Assembly (NCBI RefSeq): GCF_014202215.1
Contig: NZ_JACHGB010000008.1
Coordinates: forward strand, 85,726 to 149,725
DNA length: 64,000 bases
Reading direction: 5' to 3'
Source of the DNA: Quisquiliibacterium transsilvanicum
GTDB lineage: Bacteria; Pseudomonadota; Gammaproteobacteria; Burkholderiales; Burkholderiaceae_E
In this document: positions 1 to 8,846 of the stretch, in pieces
Layout: each line of letters begins with the position of its first letter
Numbering within the stretch: the stretch's first letter is position 1
The notes under the pieces: generated by a model
Told to the model about the DNA's origin: nothing
Seen by the model: only the letters and a program-made list of their open reading frames with translations
The model's database searches: none
Program-made: the position numbers and the translations under genes

Positions 1-177
1 GTTCTGGGCCTCGTCGGCGTTCGCCATGGTGACGAAACCGAAGCCACGCGAGCGGCCGGTTTCGCGGTCGGTCACGATACGGGCATCGGTGACTTCACCG
101 TGGGCGCCGAACAACTGCGTGAGTTGGGCGTCGGTGGCCTTCCAGGGCAGGTTGCCGACGTAGATCTTGGTAGACAT
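1..177 (-). CDS. RRM-type RNA-binding protein, C-terminus outside window
   Basis: The first 59 residues of an RNA-recognition-motif protein; the gene continues past the left edge. The RNP2-like segment KIYVGNLPW lies at residues 4-12 and the RNP1 octamer RGFGFVTM at about 45-52, the two beta strands that contact single-stranded RNA. Small bacterial RRM proteins of this kind (Rbp family, 80-150 residues) are often cold-inducible RNA chaperones. The ATG at 177 gives the family's usual [11 protein letters not shown] start. It is transcribed divergently from lexA across a gap of about 280 bases. The domain call is secure; the physiological role is inferred from the family. Confidence 0.93.
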   Translation of the reverse strand, partial: MSTKIYVGNLPWKATDAQLTQLFGAHGEVTDARIVTDRETGRSRGFGFVTMANADEAQN

Positions 178-368
178 CGAATCATCCTCGAAACGGAACA
201 CGGAACACGTTCATTGCATTTCGAGGCGAACCGGAACCAGCGAACCGAGAAATGCAACCCAGACAAGAGCCTGCGCAATGACGCAAGACGCAAGCGTGGG
301 CCTTGCGTGCGCAAACTGTGCCATAAAGTTCCCGATCTTGCATATCCCCCCATCCGGCCGAACGGCAC

Positions 369-402
369 TTGAAAAAGAACCGGAAACTGTATAAAAATAC
401 AG
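369..402 (+). promoter_or_regulatory. SOS (LexA) box and promoter of lexA-imuA-imuB
   Basis: A perfect LexA operator, CTGTATAAAAATACAG, lies at 387-402 (CTGT-N8-ACAG). A TTGAAA at 369-374 can serve as -35 element, with an A/T-rich -10 (TATAAA/TAAAAA, 390-397) inside the operator. LexA bound here would block polymerase, so lexA is autoregulated and imuA/imuB become damage-inducible. The lexA start is 60 bases downstream. Confidence 0.92.
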
Positions 403-461
403 TTGTTTTCCGGACCCCCAAGCGCCCGATTCCAGGCGCACCCGCACGGACAAGGTGGAGC

Positions 462-1109
462 ATGCGCGATCTCACCCCTCGGCAGCAGGAAATCCTGTCG
501 CTGCTCAAAAAGCATATCGCCGATACCGGCTTCCCGCCCACCCGCGCGGAAATCGCCGCCACGCTCGGGTTCCGCTCGCCCAACGCGGCGGAGGAGCACC
601 TCAAGGCCCTGGCGCGCAAAGGCGTCATCGAGCTCACCTCCGGGGCCTCGCGCGGCATCCGCCTGAAGCTGCTCCCGGACTCCGATGGCATCGACATGCC
701 CAGTGCAGTCCAGATCGCGCTCACCCTGCCCCTGGTCGGCCGGGTGGCCGCCGGCAGCCCCATCCTCGCCCAGGAGCACATCGAGGCCAGCTACGCCATC
801 GACCCCAACCTGTTCGACCAGCGCCCGGACTACCTCCTCAAGGTGCGCGGAATGAGCATGCGAGACGCCGGCATCCTCGACGGCGACCTGCTCGCGGTCA
901 GGCGGACGCACGAGGCCCGCAACGGACAGATCGTGGTCGCCCGCGTTGGCGACGACGTCACGGTCAAGCGCCTGCGCAGGCGGGGCGGCACCATCGAACT
1001 GCTGCCCGAAAACCCCGACTACGCCCCCATCGTGATCGACACGCGCAGCGGCGACTTCACGCTGGAAGGCATCGGCGTGGGCCTGCTGCGCGGCGGCAAG
1101 ACCCTCTGA
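462..1109 (+). CDS. lexA: LexA repressor
   Basis: SOS-response master repressor, 215 residues. The N-terminal winged helix (about 1-65) carries the recognition segment [20 protein letters not shown]. The C-terminal S24 peptidase domain has the Ala97-Gly98 self-cleavage site (VAAGSP), nucleophile Ser132 (RGMSMRD) and general base Lys169 (DVTVKRL), so it should be competent for RecA-stimulated autocleavage. The ATG at 462 with upstream AAGGTGGAG gives the conserved MRDLTPRQ start; the longer reading from TTG 369 would run through the operator and is rejected. It is first in an operon with imuA 17 bases downstream. Confidence 0.97.
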   Translation: MRDLTPRQQEILSLLKKHIADTGFPPTRAEIAATLGFRSPNAAEEHLKALARKGVIELTSGASRGIRLKLLPDSDGIDMPSAVQIALTLPLVGRVAAGSPILAQEHIEASYAIDPNLFDQRPDYLLKVRGMSMRDAGILDGDLLAVRRTHEARNGQIVVARVGDDVTVKRLRRRGGTIELLPENPDYAPIVIDTRSGDFTLEGIGVGLLRGGKTL

Positions 1110-1126
1110 CCCCCGCCACCATCGCC

Positions 1127-1897
1127 ATGGCACACCCATCCGATCCAGCCCACCTTCCGCCCGACGTCTGGCGGGCCGACGTCTGGCGGGCCGACGTCTG
1201 GCGGGCCGACAGCCTCGGGCGCGTCGCCACGCCGGCGCTGTCCAGCGGTTTCGCCGCGCTCGACGCCGAACTCCCCGGTGACGGCTGGCCGCTCGGCATG
1301 CTCACCGAGCTCATCTCCCGGGAGCCCGGCATCGGCGAGCTGCGCCTGCTGGTCCCGCTGCTGCGCCAGCTCACGCGGGAACGCAAGCTGGCCATCCTGC
1401 TCGGGCCGCCCCACATTCCGTACGCGCCTGCGCTGGCAGGCTTCGGCATCGACCTCGACTACCTCCTGGTGGTGCATGCGGCAAACGCCGCCGACCGTCT
1501 CTGGGCAGTCGAGCAGGCGCTCCGGAGCACCAGCTTCGGCGCCCTGCTCGCCTGGCTGCCCCAGGACCGCACCCGGCCCGAGCATCTCAGGCGCATGCAG
1601 CTGGCCGCCCAGGGAGCGCAGGGGCCGGCCTTCCTGTTCCGTCCATTGGCGGCACAGTTCGAGCCGTCGCCCGCGCCCCTGCGGCTGCTGCTCACGCCGC
1701 GGCCCGACCAGAAGCTGTCCGTGCAGCTGCTCAAGCGGCGCGGTCCGGTCCTGGCCTCGCCGCTATTGCTCGGATTGCCGCAGCCCGTGGCTGCGATCGG
1801 CTTGCGCCCCCGGCAGGCGCCGCAGGCAGCCGTCGAGCATTCGCTCGCCACGGCGCACGCCGGCCCTCGTCCCGGCCGCCCCATGACGCTCAACTGA
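1127..1897 (+). CDS. imuA: ImuA, RecA-like translesion-mutagenesis factor
   Basis: A 256-residue ImuA-family (SulA/RecA-like) protein, an accessory factor of the ImuA-ImuB-DnaE2 mutasome. The family signature is seen in LSSGFAALDAELPGDGWPLG (about residues 40-59), a RecA-like core beginning, followed by LLVPLLRQLTRERKLAILLGPP. The core lacks a clear Walker A P-loop, as in many ImuA proteins. Close to the N-terminus DVWRA occurs three times in tandem, encoded by exact 15-base repeats. It lies between lexA and imuB, and so under the SOS box upstream of lexA. Start ATG 1127 is the first codon after lexA that gives the full domain. Confidence 0.9.
   Translation: MAHPSDPAHLPPDVWRADVWRADVWRADSLGRVATPALSSGFAALDAELPGDGWPLGMLTELISREPGIGELRLLVPLLRQLTRERKLAILLGPPHIPYAPALAGFGIDLDYLLVVHAANAADRLWAVEQALRSTSFGALLAWLPQDRTRPEHLRRMQLAAQGAQGPAFLFRPLAAQFEPSPAPLRLLLTPRPDQKLSVQLLKRRGPVLASPLLLGLPQPVAAIGLRPRQAPQAAVEHSLATAHAGPRPGRPMTLN
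1163..1210 (+). repeat. 15-bp tandem repeat, three copies, inside imuA
   Basis: GACGTCTGGCGGGCC is repeated three times without mismatch (1163, 1178, 1193), followed by GAC of a fourth. The unit is a multiple of three, so copy number can change without breaking the frame: each unit adds DVWRA to the ImuA N-terminus. Confidence 0.95.
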
Positions 1898-1976
1898 CTG
1901 TGAGCTGCCGCACGGAGTCTCCGCGTGGGCGGCGCCAACAGGCCGACCCAGGCCGCCCCGCCCGAAGGCCTTCCGG

Positions 1977-3482
1977 ATGCTGTGGTTCGCCATCTACCTG
2001 CCTTGCCTCTCCAGCGAGGCAATGCGCTGTCCCGAGGCCGACCGTGAGCCGGTCGCGGTCTGCGGCCGGCTCACGGTGCTGCAGGCCAACGCGCAGGCCC
2101 GGGCGCTGGGCGTCGAGCCGGGCCTCCGGCGCGCCACTGCCCTGGCGCTCGCGCCCGGCCTGCTGCTGATCGAGCGCGACGAAGTCCGGGAACACGAAGC
2201 GCTCCGGCAGGTCGCCTGCTGGGCGCTGCAGTTCACGCCCTCGGTCTGCCTGCAGGCCGGCACGCCGGACATCCATGATTCCGGCAAACAGGCCTCGGCA
2301 ACCCCGCTGGGCCTGCTGCTCGAGGTGGAGCCCAGCCTGCGGCTCTTCGGGGGGCAGGAGGCACTGCTCGCGCGCATCCGCAACGGACTCTCGGAGCAGG
2401 GCCTCACTGCGCAGATCGCCAGCGCTCCGGTGGCTGCCGGAGCCTGGCTGCTGGCCCGTCACCGGGACGGCCTGGACGCCGGCACCGACGCGCGGCTGCG
2501 CACCCAGCTGGCGGCCCTGCCCGCCGTCCTGCTCGAACAGGCGCGGCCGCACCTGGGCGCGCTGGAATCGATCGGCGCCCGCACCGTCGGAGACCTCTGC
2601 ACGCTGCCGCGCGCAGGGCTGGCCCGCCGCTTCGGCAGCGCCCTGCTGTCGGAACTGGATCGCGCCTTCGGCCGCGAGCCCGAGGCGCACCGGTGGTTCG
2701 AGGCGCCCAGGGTCTTCCACGCCCGGCTCGAGCTGCTGGCGGAGGTCGCCGGCGCCGAGGCCCTGCTCTACGCGGCCCGCAGGCTGGTCGCCCAGCTGGC
2801 CGGATGGCTGGCCGCCCGCCACGCTGCGGTCAGCGCGTTCGAGCTGCACGGCGAGCACGACGACCTGCCCGCCAGCGTGTTCTCCGTCCGCCTTTCCGAA
2901 GCCAGCCGGGATGCCTCACGCCTGCTCGGCGTGCTGCGCGAAACCCTGGGGGCCAGGCGTCTGCCCGCGCCGGTGCACACACTGGTCTTGCGCTGCGATG
3001 AGGTGGTGCCGCTGGCCCCGCCCGATGGATCCCTGTTCCCGATGCCCGCGGCGGTCCGCGAGGAGCTCGGGCGGCTGATCGAACGACTGCAGGCACGGCT
3101 GGGCCGCGAGCAGGTCCAGCGCATCAGGGTGGCAGCCGACCACCGCCCCGAGATGGCGCACCGCTTCGAGACCGTGGATGAGTTCCCCGGCACACGCGGG
3201 CACGGCGCGACGCTCCGCGACGGCGGACTCCCGCGCCCGCTCTGGCTGCTCTCGCGACCCCAGGCGCTGCCGGAGCGGCAGGGACGCCCCTGGTCGGAAG
3301 GACCCCTGGCGCTGCTGGCGGGTCCCGAACGGATCGAGAGCGGCTGGTGGGACGGCGGGCTGGTGCAGCGCGACTACTTCATCGCCGCCGACGAAACCGG
3401 ACGGATGCTCTGGATCTATCGCCAGCGCCTTGCCGACCTCGACGGCCGGCAGGGCTGGTTCGTGCACGGAAGCTTCGGTTGA
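1977..3482 (+). CDS. imuB: ImuB, catalytically inactive Y-family polymerase homologue
   Basis: A 501-residue Y-family polymerase-like protein that in other bacteria bridges the beta clamp, ImuA and DnaE2 during error-prone repair. The N-terminus MLWFAIYLPCLSSEAM replaces the D-x-D-x-F-F/Y-A-S-V-E catalytic segment of active Y polymerases, so the metal-binding acids are missing, as is normal for ImuB. A helix-hairpin-helix-like stretch (GALESIGARTVGDLCTLPR, about residues 192-210) and a little-finger-like region follow. The C-terminal segment (WWDGGLVQRDYF...LWIYRQRL) is typical of the family. The gap to imuA is about 80 bases; the ATG at 1977 fits the usual family start. Confidence 0.93.
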   Translation: MLWFAIYLPCLSSEAMRCPEADREPVAVCGRLTVLQANAQARALGVEPGLRRATALALAPGLLLIERDEVREHEALRQVACWALQFTPSVCLQAGTPDIHDSGKQASATPLGLLLEVEPSLRLFGGQEALLARIRNGLSEQGLTAQIASAPVAAGAWLLARHRDGLDAGTDARLRTQLAALPAVLLEQARPHLGALESIGARTVGDLCTLPRAGLARRFGSALLSELDRAFGREPEAHRWFEAPRVFHARLELLAEVAGAEALLYAARRLVAQLAGWLAARHAAVSAFELHGEHDDLPASVFSVRLSEASRDASRLLGVLRETLGARRLPAPVHTLVLRCDEVVPLAPPDGSLFPMPAAVREELGRLIERLQARLGREQVQRIRVAADHRPEMAHRFETVDEFPGTRGHGATLRDGGLPRPLWLLSRPQALPERQGRPWSEGPLALLAGPERIESGWWDGGLVQRDYFIAADETGRMLWIYRQRLADLDGRQGWFVHGSFG

Positions 3483-3489
3483 AGCCCGC

Positions 3490-3873
3490 TCAGATCGACG
3501 ACGACTGCTGCCCGCCCTGGCGCTCGAAACGCTCCTGGCAGGGAACGCAGCGCAGCGCGAGCGGCTGCGCGCGCAGCCGCTCCTCCGGGATCTCCTCGCC
3601 GCAGCTGGCGCACATCCCATAGCTGCCTTCGCCGATCGCGACCAGCGCCGCGTCGATCGCGCGCAGCTCGGCGATGTCGCGCCCGGCCTCCGCCAGGTCG
3701 AGGCTGCTCTCACCGGATGCGAACGCCTGGTCGCCGTAGTCGCCGCCGGCGTTCATGCCGCCCGCATCGTCGGCCGCGTCGCCCAGCTTCTCCGACACCT
3801 CGCCCCGCAGCCTGCGCGCCCTCGATGCCAGCGCGCGTTCCAGTGCCTTGAGTTCTTCCTGCGCCAATGCCAT
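3490..3873 (-). CDS. DksA/TraR-family C4 zinc-finger protein
   Basis: A 127-residue TraR/DksA-type protein with an N-terminal helical region (about 1-75) and a C4 zinc finger formed by Cys88, Cys91, Cys109 and Cys112 (CASCGEEI and CVPC). DksA binds the RNA polymerase secondary channel and works with ppGpp. Here the coiled coil is shorter, and the acidic tip residues of classical DksA (DxxDxA) are not clear, so it may be a DksA-like rather than a full DksA protein. It is convergent with imuB, with only 7 bases between them. Confidence 0.88.
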   Translation of the reverse strand: MALAQEELKALERALASRARRLRGEVSEKLGDAADDAGGMNAGGDYGDQAFASGESSLDLAEAGRDIAELRAIDAALVAIGEGSYGMCASCGEEIPEERLRAQPLALRCVPCQERFERQGGQQSSSI

Positions 3874-3998
3874 TACGTTCCCTCGAGAATGGATGTGCCT
3901 GCCTCATGCAATGATAGCCCCAAGGGACGCAGCGACAGCGAGCGGAAGCTGCCCCGCTGACCGCCCGACGCCGCCGCTCCCAGACCAGGACCGCACAG

Positions 3999-5516
3999 AT
4001 GCCCGGCTACATCCTCGCCATCGACCAGGGGACCACCAGTTCACGCACCATCCTGTTCGATGCGCAGGGCAATGCGGTGGCCACCGCGCAACGGGAGTTC
4101 GCCCAGCACTTTCCGCAGCCCGGCTGGGTCGAGCATGACGCCAACGAGATCTGGGCCACCCAGCAGGCGACCATGTACGAGGCGCTCGCCCGGGCGCGCG
4201 TGCGCCCCGCGGAGATCGCTGCGATCGGCATCACCAACCAGCGCGAGACCACGCTGCTGTGGGACCGCAAGACCGGCGAGCCGGTCGGCCGCGCCATCGT
4301 CTGGCAGGACCGCCGCACCGCGCCCATGTGCGAACGCCTGAAGGCGCAGGGGCGCGAAGCGGAGGTGTCGCGTCGAACCGGCCTGCTGCTCGATCCGTAT
4401 TTCTCCGGCACCAAGCTCGCCTGGCTGCTCGACGAAGTGCCCGGCGCCCGTGAGCGCGCCACAGCCGGCGAGCTAGCCTTCGGCACCATCGACAGCTGGC
4501 TCGCCTGGAAGCTGACCGACGGCGCCGTCCACGTCACCGACGTCTCCAACGCCAGCCGCACGCTGCTCGCCAACCTCGAGACCGGCGACTGGGACGACGC
4601 GATGCTCGAGATGCTCGACGTTCCGCGCGCCTGCCTGCCCGCCATCCGGGACTCCAGCGTGGTGCTCGCCGAAGTGCGCATCGGCGACGCGCAGGTGCCG
4701 CTGGCGGGGATGGCCGGCGATCAGCAGGCGGCGCTGTTCGGCCAGGGCTGCTTCCGGCCGGGCATGGCGAAGAACACCTATGGCACCGGCTGCTTCATGC
4801 TGATGAACACCGGCAGCGAGCCCCTGCACTCGCGGCACCGCCTGCTGACGACGGTCGCCTGGCGCGGCCGCGCCGCCAGCGGCGACGACCGCCTGCGCTA
4901 TGCGCTCGAGGGCAGCGTGTTCGTCGCGGGCGCAGCGGTGCAGTGGTTGGGCGACGGACTCGGGCTGATCCAGCGCTCGGCCGACGTCGAGGCCCTCGCG
5001 GCCAGCGTTCCGCACACCGACGGCGTCTATTTCGTGCCTGCCTTCGCCGGTCTCGGCGCGCCGCACTGGGACGCGCATGCGCGCGGCACCATGGTGGGAC
5101 TGACGCGCGGCTCGACCCGGGCGCACATCGCCCGCGCAGTGCTCGAATCGATCGCCTACCAGAGCGCGGATGTGCTCGATGCGATGCAGAAGGACAGCGG
5201 CCAGCCGTTGCTCGAGCTGCGCGTCGACGGAGGCGCGACCGCCAACGACCTGCTGATGCAGTTCCAGGCGGACCTGCTGCGGGTGCCTGTGGTGCGCCCG
5301 AAAATGACCGAGACGACGGCGCTGGGCGCCGCCTCGCTGGCGGGGCTCGCGGTGGGGTTCTGGAGCTCCGCCGAAGAGGTTGCCGCCAACTGGAAGGCAG
5401 ACCGCGTCTTCGAGCCTGCGATGGACCCGGGCCGCGCCCAGGAGCTGCAGCACCATTGGCGCCGCGCGGTCGAGCGTTCCAGGAACTGGGCGGACGAGGA
5501 ACCCGTTGGCGGCTGA
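3999..5516 (+). CDS. glpK: Glycerol kinase
   Basis: ATP + glycerol to sn-glycerol 3-phosphate, cytoplasmic FGGY-family kinase, 505 residues, the usual length. The N-terminal phosphate-binding segment [13 protein letters not shown] is at about 8-20; INQRE-type substrate residues appear in [11 protein letters not shown]; the second FGGY domain carries [15 protein letters not shown] and the signature segment [20 protein letters not shown] near 408-427. It stands alone on this strand, convergent with a glycerophosphodiesterase that could supply glycerol phosphate. No glpF or glpD is seen nearby. Confidence 0.97.
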   Translation: MPGYILAIDQGTTSSRTILFDAQGNAVATAQREFAQHFPQPGWVEHDANEIWATQQATMYEALARARVRPAEIAAIGITNQRETTLLWDRKTGEPVGRAIVWQDRRTAPMCERLKAQGREAEVSRRTGLLLDPYFSGTKLAWLLDEVPGARERATAGELAFGTIDSWLAWKLTDGAVHVTDVSNASRTLLANLETGDWDDAMLEMLDVPRACLPAIRDSSVVLAEVRIGDAQVPLAGMAGDQQAALFGQGCFRPGMAKNTYGTGCFMLMNTGSEPLHSRHRLLTTVAWRGRAASGDDRLRYALEGSVFVAGAAVQWLGDGLGLIQRSADVEALAASVPHTDGVYFVPAFAGLGAPHWDAHARGTMVGLTRGSTRAHIARAVLESIAYQSADVLDAMQKDSGQPLLELRVDGGATANDLLMQFQADLLRVPVVRPKMTETTALGAASLAGLAVGFWSSAEEVAANWKADRVFEPAMDPGRAQELQHHWRRAVERSRNWADEEPVGG

Positions 5517-5549
5517 GCGAGGACTGCCGCTGTCCAGCGGGCCGCCGCT

Positions 5550-6299
5550 TCAGCCCGGGGAGATCCGCTCCACCGCGTCGGTGATCAGCCCGTCGATTCC
5601 CCAGGCGTCGAGCGCGGCGGCGCGCGCCGGATCGTTCACCGTGTAGGCGAGCACTTTCAGGCTCTCGGCATGCGCCCGCGAAATCGTCGCTTCGTCCAGC
5701 GCGCTTTCCTGGACCACCAGCGCCGCGCAGCCCAGCTCGCGGCAGCGCGCGGCCCAGTCGTGCGGCACATCCTGGAGCAGCAGCGCGCGCGGCAGCCGGG
5801 GCGCTGCGCGCCGCGCCGCCTCCAGCGCCTCCACCGAGAACGAGGACAGCAGCGGCGGCACCGAGGCAGCGTCCCAGAGACGCTCGGCCTCGATCGCCAC
5901 TGCGGCGCCGGTCTCCCGCTCGCGCCCAGGGCAGGGCTTGATCTCGAGGTTGGCGTGCAGTCCGTTGGCCCGCAGCCAGGCCGCGGCGCGCGCCAGCGTG
6001 GGGACGCCCTCGCCTGCGTATCGCGCCGAATGCCAGGAGCCGGCATCGAGCCGCATCAGGTCTGCCAGCGAACTCGCCGCCACCCGTCCGCGGCCGTCGG
6101 TGGTCCGCTCCAGGGTCTCGTCATGCATCAGCACCAGCACGCCGTCGCCGGAGAGCTTCGCGTCCAGCTCGAACATCAGATAGCCGAACGCCGCGCCTTC
6201 CCGCAGTGCCGCCAGCGTGTTCTCCGGCGCGCGCAGCCCGGCGCCACGATGCGCGATGCGCGCCGGATAGGGCCACGCAGCCGGCGCGGCCGGGCTCAT
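5550..6299 (-). CDS. ugpQ: Glycerophosphodiester phosphodiesterase
   Basis: A 249-residue GDPD-family enzyme that cleaves glycerophosphodiesters to sn-glycerol 3-phosphate and an alcohol. Catalytic and metal-binding motifs are present: AHRGAGLRAPENT (about 17-29), FELDAKLSGDGVLVLMHDETL with the E, D and H residues, and NLEIKP. There is no signal peptide, which suggests the cytosolic UgpQ type. Its ATG shares one base with the stop of the NTF2-like gene upstream (TGATG), so the two are probably translationally coupled. Confidence 0.92.
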   Translation of the reverse strand: MSPAAPAAWPYPARIAHRGAGLRAPENTLAALREGAAFGYLMFELDAKLSGDGVLVLMHDETLERTTDGRGRVAASSLADLMRLDAGSWHSARYAGEGVPTLARAAAWLRANGLHANLEIKPCPGRERETGAAVAIEAERLWDAASVPPLLSSFSVEALEAARRAAPRLPRALLLQDVPHDWAARCRELGCAALVVQESALDEATISRAHAESLKVLAYTVNDPARAAALDAWGIDGLITDAVERISPG

Positions 6300-6706
6300 C
6301 AGGCGAGCTTCTGGAGCATTGCGCCCATCGCCCTGTGCACCGCGTCGATGGCCTTCAGCGGGCGCACCATCACCTTGAAGTCGACGATGCGGCCCTCGTC
6401 GTTCCAGCGCACGATGTCCACCCCGTTGACCTGCACGCCGTCGAGCTCGGTCGAGAACTCGAGCATCGCATCGCGTCCGCCGACGATCTCGCGCAGGTAG
6501 GTGAAGCTGTCGTTGTTCAGCACCCCCAGCGCGGCCTCGAGGTACTTCGCGGTGATCGCCTTGCCCCGCTGCGGCGTGTGCACGACCGGCGAGTGGAACA
6601 CCACCTCGTCGTCGAGCAATGCGCGCATGCCCGCCATGTCCCGCTCGCGCACCACGCGGTGCCATTCGCCGATGATCCCGTTGCCGGTCGTGCCCGCCAT
6701 CTTCAC
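6299..6706 (-). CDS. NTF2/SnoaL-like protein
   Basis: A 135-residue cone-shaped alpha+beta (NTF2-like) protein. The signature is an N-terminal helix with EWHRVVRERDMAGMRALLDDEVVFHSP (shown in pieces: EWHRVVRERD, then LLDDEVVFHSP) and a C-terminal strand set (VDIVRWNDEGRIVDFKVMVRP). Substrate unknown; such folds serve as small enzymes or binding domains. ATG codons at 6706 and 6700 are both possible. It overlaps the upstream flavoprotein gene by 4 bases and the downstream phosphodiesterase by 1, so it sits inside a compact operon. Confidence 0.82.
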   Translation of the reverse strand: MKMAGTTGNGIIGEWHRVVRERDMAGMRALLDDEVVFHSPVVHTPQRGKAITAKYLEAALGVLNNDSFTYLREIVGGRDAMLEFSTELDGVQVNGVDIVRWNDEGRIVDFKVMVRPLKAIDAVHRAMGAMLQKLA

Positions 6707-8031
6707 TCTCCCCGTCGTGAGGCACCTGAAGTGCCCGGTTGTTCGATTTCAGGCGCGAGCCCGAGCCATGCTGCGGCTCCCCTGCCCGCCGCCAAGCCAC
6801 TCGCGAAGACGGCTGTGATGAGGTAGCCGCCAGTGGGCGCCTCCCAGTCGAGCATCTCGCCGGCGCAGAATACGCCGGGCAGCCGCCGCAGCATCAGCCC
6901 CGCGTCGAGCTCGGCGAAGGGCACGCCCCCGGCGCTGCTGATCGCCTCCGCGACCGGGCGCGCGGCGACCAGTCGCAGCGGCAGCCGCTTGATGGCGGGC
7001 GCCAGCCGATCCGGGTCGCCAAGCGTTCCCTCGTCGAGCAGTTCGCGCAGCAGCGCGGCCTTGACGCCCTCGAGCCCGGCGCGCACCCGCAGGTGATTCG
7101 ACAGCGATCGTCCGCCGCGCGGCCGCGACAGCGCCTCCCGCAGGCGCTCCTCGCTGCGATCCGGCGCCAGGTCGAGATGCAGCACCGCGGACCCGGAGGC
7201 CTCGATGCGGTCGCGCAGCATCGCCGAGAAGGCGTACACGAGACTGCCTTCGATTCCGGTGGAAGTGACGATGAACTCGCCCCGCCGGCGCTGCGCCTGC
7301 CCAGCGGGGTCCGGACACGCGAGTTCCACCGACTTCAACGGATGGCCGGCAAAGCGGCCGGCAAAATGGGCGCTCCAGCCGACGTCGAAGCCGCAGTTCG
7401 ATGGCCGCAGCGGCGCCGAATGGACGCCGCGCGCCTCCAGCAGTGGCACCCAGGCGCCGTCGGAACCGAGCCGCGGCCAGCTCGCGCCGCCCAGCGCGAG
7501 AACGACGGCATCCGCGCTCACCAGCGCCTCCCCATCCGGCGCATCGAAGACCAGCTCTTCGTCCGACCAGCCGCGCCAGCGATGGCGCATGTGGAAACGC
7601 ACGCCGGCCGCGCGCAGCCGGTGGAGCCAGGCGCGCAACAGCGGCGCGGCCTTCATTCCCGCGGGGAACACCCGGCCCGAGCTTCCCACGAAGGTCTCGA
7701 TTCCCAGCGCGTGGACCCAATCGACCAGCGCCGAGGAGCCCATGGCCCGCAGCATCGGCTCGACGTGGACCGCGGCCTCGCCGTAGCGGGCGAGGAAGGC
7801 CTGCTCAGGCTCCGAGTGGGTGATGTTGAGCCCGCCTTTGCCTGCGAGCAGGAATTTCCGCCCCACCGAAGGCATCGCATCGTAGACATCCACCGCCGCG
7901 CCGGCCTGCGCGAGCGTCTCCGCAGCCATCAGACCGGCCGGCCCGCCCCCGACGATCGCGACCCGTGCGGGCGCCGCGCCCGACCCCGGCACGGCCTCCT
8001 GCCCCGCCGCCTGGCCTCCAGCCGACCTCAT
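6703..8031 (-). CDS. NAD(P)/FAD-dependent oxidoreductase, TIGR03862/BaiN-HI0933-like
   Basis: A 442-residue flavoprotein of the HI0933/BaiN superfamily, TIGR03862-like. A dinucleotide-binding motif VAIVGGGPAGLMAAETLAQAG (residues about 22-42, glycines GxGxxG) is followed by GRKFLLAGKGGLNITHSEP, the family's FAD segment, and a C-terminal FAD motif GVFCAGEMLDWEAPTGGYLI. Substrate unknown. The ATG at 8031 overlaps the arfB stop (ATGA), and I chose it over a reading that extends to 8772. Members of this branch are often found near translation or RNA-related genes, but no role is established from that. Confidence 0.88.
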   Translation of the reverse strand: MRSAGGQAAGQEAVPGSGAAPARVAIVGGGPAGLMAAETLAQAGAAVDVYDAMPSVGRKFLLAGKGGLNITHSEPEQAFLARYGEAAVHVEPMLRAMGSSALVDWVHALGIETFVGSSGRVFPAGMKAAPLLRAWLHRLRAAGVRFHMRHRWRGWSDEELVFDAPDGEALVSADAVVLALGGASWPRLGSDGAWVPLLEARGVHSAPLRPSNCGFDVGWSAHFAGRFAGHPLKSVELACPDPAGQAQRRRGEFIVTSTGIEGSLVYAFSAMLRDRIEASGSAVLHLDLAPDRSEERLREALSRPRGGRSLSNHLRVRAGLEGVKAALLRELLDEGTLGDPDRLAPAIKRLPLRLVAARPVAEAISSAGGVPFAELDAGLMLRRLPGVFCAGEMLDWEAPTGGYLITAVFASGLAAGRGAAAWLGLAPEIEQPGTSGASRRGE

Positions 8032-8438
8032 TCGACCACGCGCCCGCGCATCGCCTTGACCTGTCCCCGCTTGACCTTTCCTTCCACCCGCCGCACCTGC
8101 GAGCTGCGCGTCGGCCGCGTCGGGCGGCGTTCCGGGGCCACATAGGCCGCCAGGGCCACCATTTCGCGCAGGCGTGCCAGGCCATCCTCGCGGTTGCGCT
8201 CCAGGCTGCGGAAACGCTGCGCCTTGATGACGACCACCCCGTCGGCGGTGATGCGCTGATCGCTGAGCTCCAGCATCCGCGCCTTCAGCTCCTCTGGCAG
8301 CGAAGAGGCGCGGATGTCGAAACGCAACTGGACGGCGTTGGAGACCTTGTTGACGTTCTGCCCGCCCGCCCCCTGCGCGCGGATGGCGGAGAACTCGATC
8401 TCCTCCTCCCGGATCGCGGGAAGGAACGGGGCAGCCAT
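8028..8438 (-). CDS. arfB: Alternative ribosome-rescue factor ArfB (YaeJ)
   Basis: A release-factor-like peptidyl-tRNA hydrolase that frees ribosomes stalled on non-stop mRNA. The GGQ motif is in RAQGAGGQNVNKVSNAV (residues about 20-36), and the basic C-terminal tail (RRPTRPTRSSQVRRVEGKVKRGQ and on) is the part that enters the empty mRNA channel. Its 136 residues match the ArfB length and not a full RF1/RF2. ATG 8438 is preferred: it overlaps the upstream stop as TGATG; GTG 8441 is an alternative. Confidence 0.95.
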   Translation of the reverse strand: MAAPFLPAIREEEIEFSAIRAQGAGGQNVNKVSNAVQLRFDIRASSLPEELKARMLELSDQRITADGVVVIKAQRFRSLERNREDGLARLREMVALAAYVAPERRPTRPTRSSQVRRVEGKVKRGQVKAMRGRVVE

Positions 8439-8680
8439 CACTGTCCGGATCGGCCGGTGTCGGTGGCGGACTGCCCGCCGTCGGCGCCCTGGCCCTCGGC
8501 TGCGCCGCCCTCGGCGCTATCGCCGGGCTGGTCTGCGGCTTCGCCTTCGAGCGGCTGCTCGCCGGCGTCGTCCGGACCGATGCCGGATGCGCGGTCCTGC
8601 TTGCGCTTGAGCTTGTCCTCCTTCTTGCGCTTCTTCTCCAGCTCGAGTTGCCGCTTGCGATACGAGAAATTGGTGGCCAA
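8438..8680 (-). CDS. Small highly charged protein of unknown function
   Basis: An 80-residue protein beginning LATNFSYRKRQLELEKKRKK (first codon TTG). Residues 5-35 are a Lys/Arg/Glu-rich helix; the rest is an acidic, Gly/Ala-rich, probably disordered tail. The TTG at 8680 is chosen because a strong GGGAGGA ribosome-binding site lies 7 bases upstream (8688-8694) and because related small proteins start at this point; the open frame runs back to 8764 without such a site. It is the first gene of the arfB operon. Function unknown. Confidence 0.65.
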   Translation of the reverse strand: MATNFSYRKRQLELEKKRKKEDKLKRKQDRASGIGPDDAGEQPLEGEAADQPGDSAEGGAAEGQGADGGQSATDTGRSGQ

Positions 8681-8846
8681 GTTCCGGTCCTCCCGAAAAG
8701 GGTGCTGCGATGGCGGGACGCCGGTCGGCGAACCCGGTCCCCCGGGAAGCGCACGGGCGGACATTCCTTCATTATCGACGATGCCGGGTCATCGGAACGA
8801 GCGACCGTGCGTTATAGGCTTAGGCCACATTCGATCGGAGTCCCGC

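Noticed and set aside
455..1127. Upstream extension of imuA through lexA
   Set aside because: The frame is open but composed of low-complexity Arg/Pro/Gly sequence on the lexA gene; the real start is ATG 1127.
72..1139. Long minus-strand open frame opposite lexA
   Set aside because: It is antisense to lexA, without homology or ribosome-binding site; such frames are common in GC-rich genes.
8441..8764. Upstream extension of the small charged protein to 8764
   Set aside because: The TTG at 8680 has a much better ribosome-binding site (GGGAGGA) and fits the small family of proteins.
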